In this document: one piece after another, positions 59,919 through 64,000 of the stretch
Numbering within the stretch: the stretch's first letter is position 1
How the letters are laid out: each line of letters starts with the position of its first letter
Source of the DNA: an uncultured Ilyobacter sp.
Lineage (GTDB): Bacteria > Fusobacteriota > Fusobacteriia > Fusobacteriales > Fusobacteriaceae
DNA length: 64,000 nt
Assembly: GCF_963668515.1 (NCBI RefSeq)
Contig: NZ_OY764864.1
Location: 1-64,000 of the forward strand
Direction: 5' to 3'
Program-made: the position numbers and the translations under genes
Notes under the pieces: model-generated
The model's input: only the letters and a program-made list of their open reading frames with translations
Told to the model about the DNA's origin: nothing
The model's database searches: none

Positions 59919-61771
59919 ATCCTTTCAATATGGGCTATGAGAAGAGCTATATCATGTCCCGTAACCCCGCTTATTCTCGTGGCTTCTCCTATAGAAAGAG
60001 GCTGTACCTCCTCCATACCGTGTCTTGCTATATTAGATATACCTTTTATCTCAGAAAAATTAAAATTTTCTGGAATTTTAAGACCTTCTAATTTTTTAAA
60101 TTTTTCAATTTGAGATCTTTCTCGGTCAATAAAGACCTCGTATTTTATTATTGTCTCTATCTGATTTTTTACAAAGTCTGGAAAATCCTGTATATCCGTT
60201 ATGGCAGCTAGATCTTCGTAAGATACATTTTTAAATTTAAGTATCTCACTGACTGTCACACCTTTTACAACTCTCTGCTTTTCTCCTTTTTTTTCAAGGA
60301 GTTCATTGGCTTTTGATAAGGGCACACTTTCCTGTTTGAGTCTTTCTACTTCAAGGTCAATATTTTCTATGCAGTTTTCCAAATACTTGATTTTATCCTC
60401 TGAAATTATACCTATCTCTCTAGATTTATCTAAAAGTCTCATAAAGGCATTGTCAAATCTAAGAGTGAGCCTGTATTCAGCCCTTGACGGCAGTACTCTA
60501 TAAGGTTCTGGAGTTTTCTTGTGTATTATATCATCTATAAGAACCCCTATATAGGCTTCACTTCTGTCTATTATCACAGGATCTTTTCCGTCTACTTTTC
60601 TAGCGGCGTTTACTCCCGCCATAAATCCCTGGGTGGCAGCCTCTTCATATCCAGAGGTACCGTTTATCTGTCCTGCAAAATACAAATTTCCAACTTTTTT
60701 ATTTTCAAGACTTGGATAGAGCTGATATGCAGGGGCATAGTCATACTCTACAGCATAACCATATCTCATTATCTTGGCATTTTCAAGTCCAGCTATCGTT
60801 CTCATCATTTTCTCCTGGGCAAATGGAGGCATAGCTGTAGTCAGTCCATTTACATAGAGTTCATTTGATTCCATAGACTCCATCTCTAGAAATATCTGGT
60901 GATCTTTTTTATCTGGAAAATTTAGAACCTTTCTGTCTAATGAAGGACAGTGTCTCGGACCATGGGTTTTTATTACACCAGTTACTATCGGGGAAAAATG
61001 AAGGAGCTCTCTTGCCACCTCTATCGTCTTTTCCGTTGTATTAGTCAACCATGTGGGAACAGTCCTGTTTTTTTCTTTTTTAGTAAATAATGAGAAAAAA
61101 TTAGGATTTTTCTCTCCGTGCATCTCTTTCAGTTTTGAAAAATCTACTGTCCTCTTATCTATCCTAGGAGGGGTTGCTGTCTGGTATCTTTCCAGATAAA
61201 TACCGTTTTTCAAAAGACTTTCAGAAAGTTTTTCTGCAGAGCCTTCTCCCTGTCTTCCTGCAGGATAGACCACATCTCCTATTACAACTTTAGCTTTCAA
61301 AAATGTCCCGGTAGCCAGTACTACACTCTTTGCTTTATATTCTATTCCAAGGGATGAAACTACCCCAGTTACATGTCCATCTTCAGTAATAATCTCATCT
61401 ATCGTTTCCTGAATAAGCTCTAATCCAGGGGTATTTTCAATTATCTCTTTCATCTTTACCCTGTACCAGTATTTATCCGCCTGACCTCTTGTTATTCTAG
61501 CGGCAGGTCCTTTGCTCGTATTAAGATGCTTTAACTGAAGATTATACCTGTCAGTATGTCTCCCAATCTCTCCCCCCAAAACATCTATTTCTGCCACGAG
61601 GTGGCTTTTTCCAGGTCCACCTATTGATGGATTACAAGACATCATTGCTATGTTATCAAGATACATTGTAAACATGGCAGTTTTTTTACCCAGTCTTGCT
61701 GATGCAAGAGCAGCTTCACATCCTGCATGACCTCCACCTACAACTATAACATCAAATTCCATCCTATTCAT
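59903..61771 (-). CDS. mnmG: tRNA uridine-5-carboxymethylaminomethyl modification enzyme MnmG
   Basis: MnmG works with MnmE to build cmnm5U at the wobble position of certain tRNAs. The protein has 622 residues, the usual length, with the FAD motif VIVVGGGHAGCEAA, the conserved SCNPSIGGPGKSHL and the C-terminal GATRISGVTGHD. The ATG at 61771 follows AAAAGGAG; longer frames to 61807 lack a ribosome site. It follows mnmE, with a terminator in between. Confidence 0.96.
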   Translation of the reverse strand: MNRMEFDVIVVGGGHAGCEAALASARLGKKTAMFTMYLDNIAMMSCNPSIGGPGKSHLVAEIDVLGGEIGRHTDRYNLQLKHLNTSKGPAARITRGQADKYWYRVKMKEIIENTPGLELIQETIDEIITEDGHVTGVVSSLGIEYKAKSVVLATGTFLKAKVVIGDVVYPAGRQGEGSAEKLSESLLKNGIYLERYQTATPPRIDKRTVDFSKLKEMHGEKNPNFFSLFTKKEKNRTVPTWLTNTTEKTIEVARELLHFSPIVTGVIKTHGPRHCPSLDRKVLNFPDKKDHQIFLEMESMESNELYVNGLTTAMPPFAQEKMMRTIAGLENAKIMRYGYAVEYDYAPAYQLYPSLENKKVGNLYFAGQINGTSGYEEAATQGFMAGVNAARKVDGKDPVIIDRSEAYIGVLIDDIIHKKTPEPYRVLPSRAEYRLTLRFDNAFMRLLDKSREIGIISEDKIKYLENCIENIDLEVERLKQESVPLSKANELLEKKGEKQRVVKGVTVSEILKFKNVSYEDLAAITDIQDFPDFVKNQIETIIKYEVFIDRERSQIEKFKKLEGLKIPENFNFSEIKGISNIARHGMEEVQPLSIGEATRISGVTGHDIALLIAHIERMRKGQ

Positions 61772-61849
61772 GTTTAAAATCTCCTTTTTATTATTGTACA
61801 TGTACATAAATAAAAGGAGTATAATACCCCTTTTATCTTAGTTATTAAA

Positions 61850-61876
61850 AGAAAATTACCGCAGATTTATCTGCGG
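61850..61876 (-). terminator. Terminator of mnmE
   Basis: CCGCAGA and TCTGCGG (61859-61865 with 61870-61876) form a stem followed on the minus strand by a T-rich stretch. Confidence 0.8.
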
Positions 61877-61880
61877 CAGT

Positions 61881-63248
61881 TTATTTTCCTACACAAAAGT
61901 TGCTGAAAACATGATCTAGAAGATCCTCTGTAGATATATCACCTGTTACCTCAGAAAGTGAATCAAGTGCCTCTTTTAGATCCACTGCCATAAGGTCCAT
62001 AGGCAGTCCAATATTTATCGTTTCCAATATATTTTCCACTGCCTGCTTGGTTTTTTCCAAGGCAGATTTATGCCTTACATTTGTGATTATAAGTTTTTGA
62101 GAACTATCCTCTACCTGGCCTGAAACTATATACTTATAAATTTCATCCTCCATATTGGAAATTCCTAGATTCTCAGTTGCAGATATTTCTATCCATTTTC
62201 CAACCTTGTTTAAAGGAGTCAGATCAAGTTTTCTTTCCATATCTATCTTATTTAAGATACCTATAACTTTATCTGCATTAAGCTGGTCGTGAACTTTGAT
62301 ATCTTCCTCTTCTAATTCCCTAGAACCATCAACTACAAAGAGTACAAGATCAGCTTTATCTATAAGATCTTCTGATTTTTTTACACCTATATTCTCAATA
62401 ACATCATCAGTAGTCCTTATTCCAGCTGTATCAACTAGTATAAGAGGGATCCCTTTTAGGTTTATAACTTCCTCTATTATATCCCTTGTTGTCCCTGCTA
62501 TATGAGTTACTATGGCTCTTTCCTCTTTTAATATGGTATTTAGAAGGCTGGATTTACCAACATTTGGTTTACCAACTATGGCTGTTTTTACACCCTCTTT
62601 TATCATTTTACCCTTATCATAAGAGGCTATCAGAGCATCCGAAGTTTTTAGAACCTCTATCAAATTGTCCATGAGATTGTCAGGTAAAGGATCATCTATT
62701 CCCTCTTCTGGATAATCTAATACCACATTCACATGGGCCGCCACATCAAGAATCATTTTTTTAAGTATACCTATCTGATTTTTTAAGTCCCCTCTCAGCT
62801 GATTTAGGGAAAGGGATATACTTTTGTCTGTCTTTCCATGAATTATATCCATTACAGCTTCAGCCTGGGTAAGATCTAGCCTTCCATTTAAAAAAGCTCT
62901 TCTGGTAAACTCACCCTGCTCTGCGATTCTAGCACCTTTTTTCAAAAGAAGTTCCAAAATCTTTTCTGTAATAAGATATCCACCATGACAGTTGATCTCT
63001 ACAATGTCCTCTCTAGTATAGGTCTTAGGACCTTTCAAAAAGGATACCATAACTTCATCTATAAGAACCTCTCCATCATAGATATGACCATAATTTATTG
63101 TGTGGCTTTTCAGATCTTCTATCTTTTTTTCTGATTTTACTCTGAATACCTTAGACAATATCTTTATAGAATCGTCTCCAGACATTCTCACTATTCCTAT
63201 TCCACCCTCGCCTCTAGGAGTCGAGATAGCAGCGATTGTATCAAACAT
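61881..63248 (-). CDS. mnmE: tRNA modification GTPase MnmE
   Basis: This protein of 455 residues has the N-terminal formyl-THF-binding domain ([18 protein letters not shown]), an inserted G domain with [17 protein letters not shown] and NKID, and the C-terminal catalytic FCVGK. It partners MnmG in wobble-uridine modification. It starts 2 bp behind khpB in the conserved yidC-khpB-mnmE-mnmG order. Confidence 0.96.
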   Translation of the reverse strand: MFDTIAAISTPRGEGGIGIVRMSGDDSIKILSKVFRVKSEKKIEDLKSHTINYGHIYDGEVLIDEVMVSFLKGPKTYTREDIVEINCHGGYLITEKILELLLKKGARIAEQGEFTRRAFLNGRLDLTQAEAVMDIIHGKTDKSISLSLNQLRGDLKNQIGILKKMILDVAAHVNVVLDYPEEGIDDPLPDNLMDNLIEVLKTSDALIASYDKGKMIKEGVKTAIVGKPNVGKSSLLNTILKEERAIVTHIAGTTRDIIEEVINLKGIPLILVDTAGIRTTDDVIENIGVKKSEDLIDKADLVLFVVDGSRELEEEDIKVHDQLNADKVIGILNKIDMERKLDLTPLNKVGKWIEISATENLGISNMEDEIYKYIVSGQVEDSSQKLIITNVRHKSALEKTKQAVENILETINIGLPMDLMAVDLKEALDSLSEVTGDISTEDLLDHVFSNFCVGK

Positions 63249-63249
63249 A

Positions 63250-63864
63250 TTATCCCTGCCTCTTCTTTTTTATAACAATATATCTCTTTGGATCTCTACC
63301 CTCACTATAAGTGTCTAGATCCTCATATTTATTTACAATTTCGTGAATTATTTTTCTTTCTCTTGGAGGCATCGGATTTAACCTTATTGCTTTATCAGAT
63401 TTTAACGCTTTTTCAGACATTTTTCTAGCAAGGTCTCTCAAAGTATTTGCTCTCTTTTCCTTGAATCCCTCAACATCAACTTCAACCTTCATATTTTTTA
63501 CAAGGCTGTTTAAAAGATATTCAAAGCTGTTTAGAGTCTTACCTTTTTTCCCTATGATTATTCCGTTATCTTCACCATATAGATTCAAAAGTACAAAGTG
63601 ATCACTTGATTTTAATATTTCCATTTGAAGATTAAGTCCCATATAATCAAGTATTTCCTGAGCTTTTTTTATGACTTCAGATTCTGCTTCTTTTTTTATC
63701 TCTATTTCAAAGAGCCCCTCTTTTTTAAAAAAACCAAGAAAGGATTTTGATTTGATTTTTTCCTCAACTTTTACAACCTGCTCAATTTTAGCTTCGCAGA
63801 TTTTTAATGCTCTCTGAATAGCTTCTTCCTTTGTCATTGCTTTTATCTCAACAACGCTACTCAT
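63250..63864 (-). CDS. khpB: RNA-binding protein KhpB (Jag)
   Basis: This protein of 204 residues has an N-terminal Jag domain (about 5-55), a KH domain with [11 protein letters not shown] and a C-terminal R3H domain (RERKIIH). It binds many RNAs and affects cell elongation in Gram-positive relatives. Its ATG overlaps the yidC stop (TAATG). Confidence 0.94.
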   Translation of the reverse strand: MSSVVEIKAMTKEEAIQRALKICEAKIEQVVKVEEKIKSKSFLGFFKKEGLFEIEIKKEAESEVIKKAQEILDYMGLNLQMEILKSSDHFVLLNLYGEDNGIIIGKKGKTLNSFEYLLNSLVKNMKVEVDVEGFKEKRANTLRDLARKMSEKALKSDKAIRLNPMPPRERKIIHEIVNKYEDLDTYSEGRDPKRYIVIKKKRQG

Positions 63865-64000
63865 TATGCTTCATCTCCTCTTTTCATTACATAATATTGC
63901 TGTAGAATTCCAGCAGCACTAGAGGTTAACCAGTAAATTTGAAGACCTGCAGGCATTTTATAAGATATAAATACCATCATAATCGGGAACATGTACATCA
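63864..64000 (-). CDS. yidC: Membrane protein insertase YidC, C-terminal part
   Basis: The last 45 codons are inside the window. They read through MFPIMMVFISYKMPAGLQIY and WLTSSAAGILQQYY, the conserved last two membrane helices of YidC, and stop 2 nt into the khpB start. The rest lies beyond the window edge. Confidence 0.9.
   Translation of the reverse strand, partial: MYMFPIMMVFISYKMPAGLQIYWLTSSAAGILQQYYVMKRGDEA

Overview
The window is a low-GC bacterial chromosome segment. Its gene content, promoter style and codon use point to the Fusobacteriota, most likely an Ilyobacter/Propionigenium-like anaerobe. The lineage is inferred from gene content: hcp with an HcpR-type regulator, a short SLH outer-envelope protein, spoVG in a diderm-like genome, and MATE pumps. 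The genus is not proven. rRNA and tRNA promoters are strikingly uniform (TTGACN, 17 bp, TATTAT).

Layout. Bases 1-12900 hold three tandem rRNA operons on the minus strand (one partial, two complete), with 16S-23S-5S order. The repeat unit is about 5263 bp. The third operon carries tRNA-Ile and tRNA-Ala in its spacer. A fourth operon lies at 44682-49608; its spacer has no tRNA but a hairpin insert, and its 16S carries several substitutions. Bases 13262-14154 encode a two-piece LysO-type exporter. Bases 14711-22279 form a nitrosative-stress and redox block. It contains an HcpR-like CRP/FNR regulator, a divergent three-gene operon (DUF1858-like domain plus substrate-binding protein, HypB/UreG-like GTPase, DUF1858-like domain plus ABC ATPase, with no permease), a structured intergenic RNA candidate, a small zinc-ribbon protein, aroE, a dCMP deaminase and hcp. 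The palindrome GTAAC-N4-GTTAC lies 29.5 bp from its centre to the start of the -10 box in front of both the three-gene operon and hcp. At hcp the palindrome is also the terminator stem of the upstream gene.

Bases 22369-29620 hold two MATE transporters, two small basic or zinc-ribbon proteins, a decayed membrane HD-GYP gene, an Smr protein, a yaaA fragment and a DMT-family transporter. Eleven tRNA genes follow (29727-30665), then a PD-(D/E)XK nuclease and UvrD-like helicase pair. Bases 33818-36202 are a polar amino-acid ABC transporter. Bases 36919-43000 are a pyruvate dehydrogenase operon (E1 alpha, E1 beta, E2, E3) facing a lipoate-protein ligase that would lipoylate it. An orphan HEPN-like protein and a NUDIX hydrolase precede the fourth rRNA operon. 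After it come an M18 aminopeptidase, pgi, an SLH protein, tRNA-Gln and the conserved mazG-rqcP-ispE-spoVG row, then mfd, mnmG, mnmE, khpB/jag and the end of yidC. That last order is typical of the neighbourhood of a bacterial replication origin.

A dispersed intergenic repeat of about 0.5 kb occurs three times (14157-14663, 27234-27741, 56143-56617). It has imperfect terminal inverted repeats, an internal 120-128 bp tandem duplication and a terminal hairpin whose arms differ between copies yet still pair. Two copies are inverted around a 13.5-kb block containing the HcpR regulon. The best candidates for undescribed biology are the permease-less, HcpR-controlled DUF1858/GTPase/ATPase operon and this repeat family.
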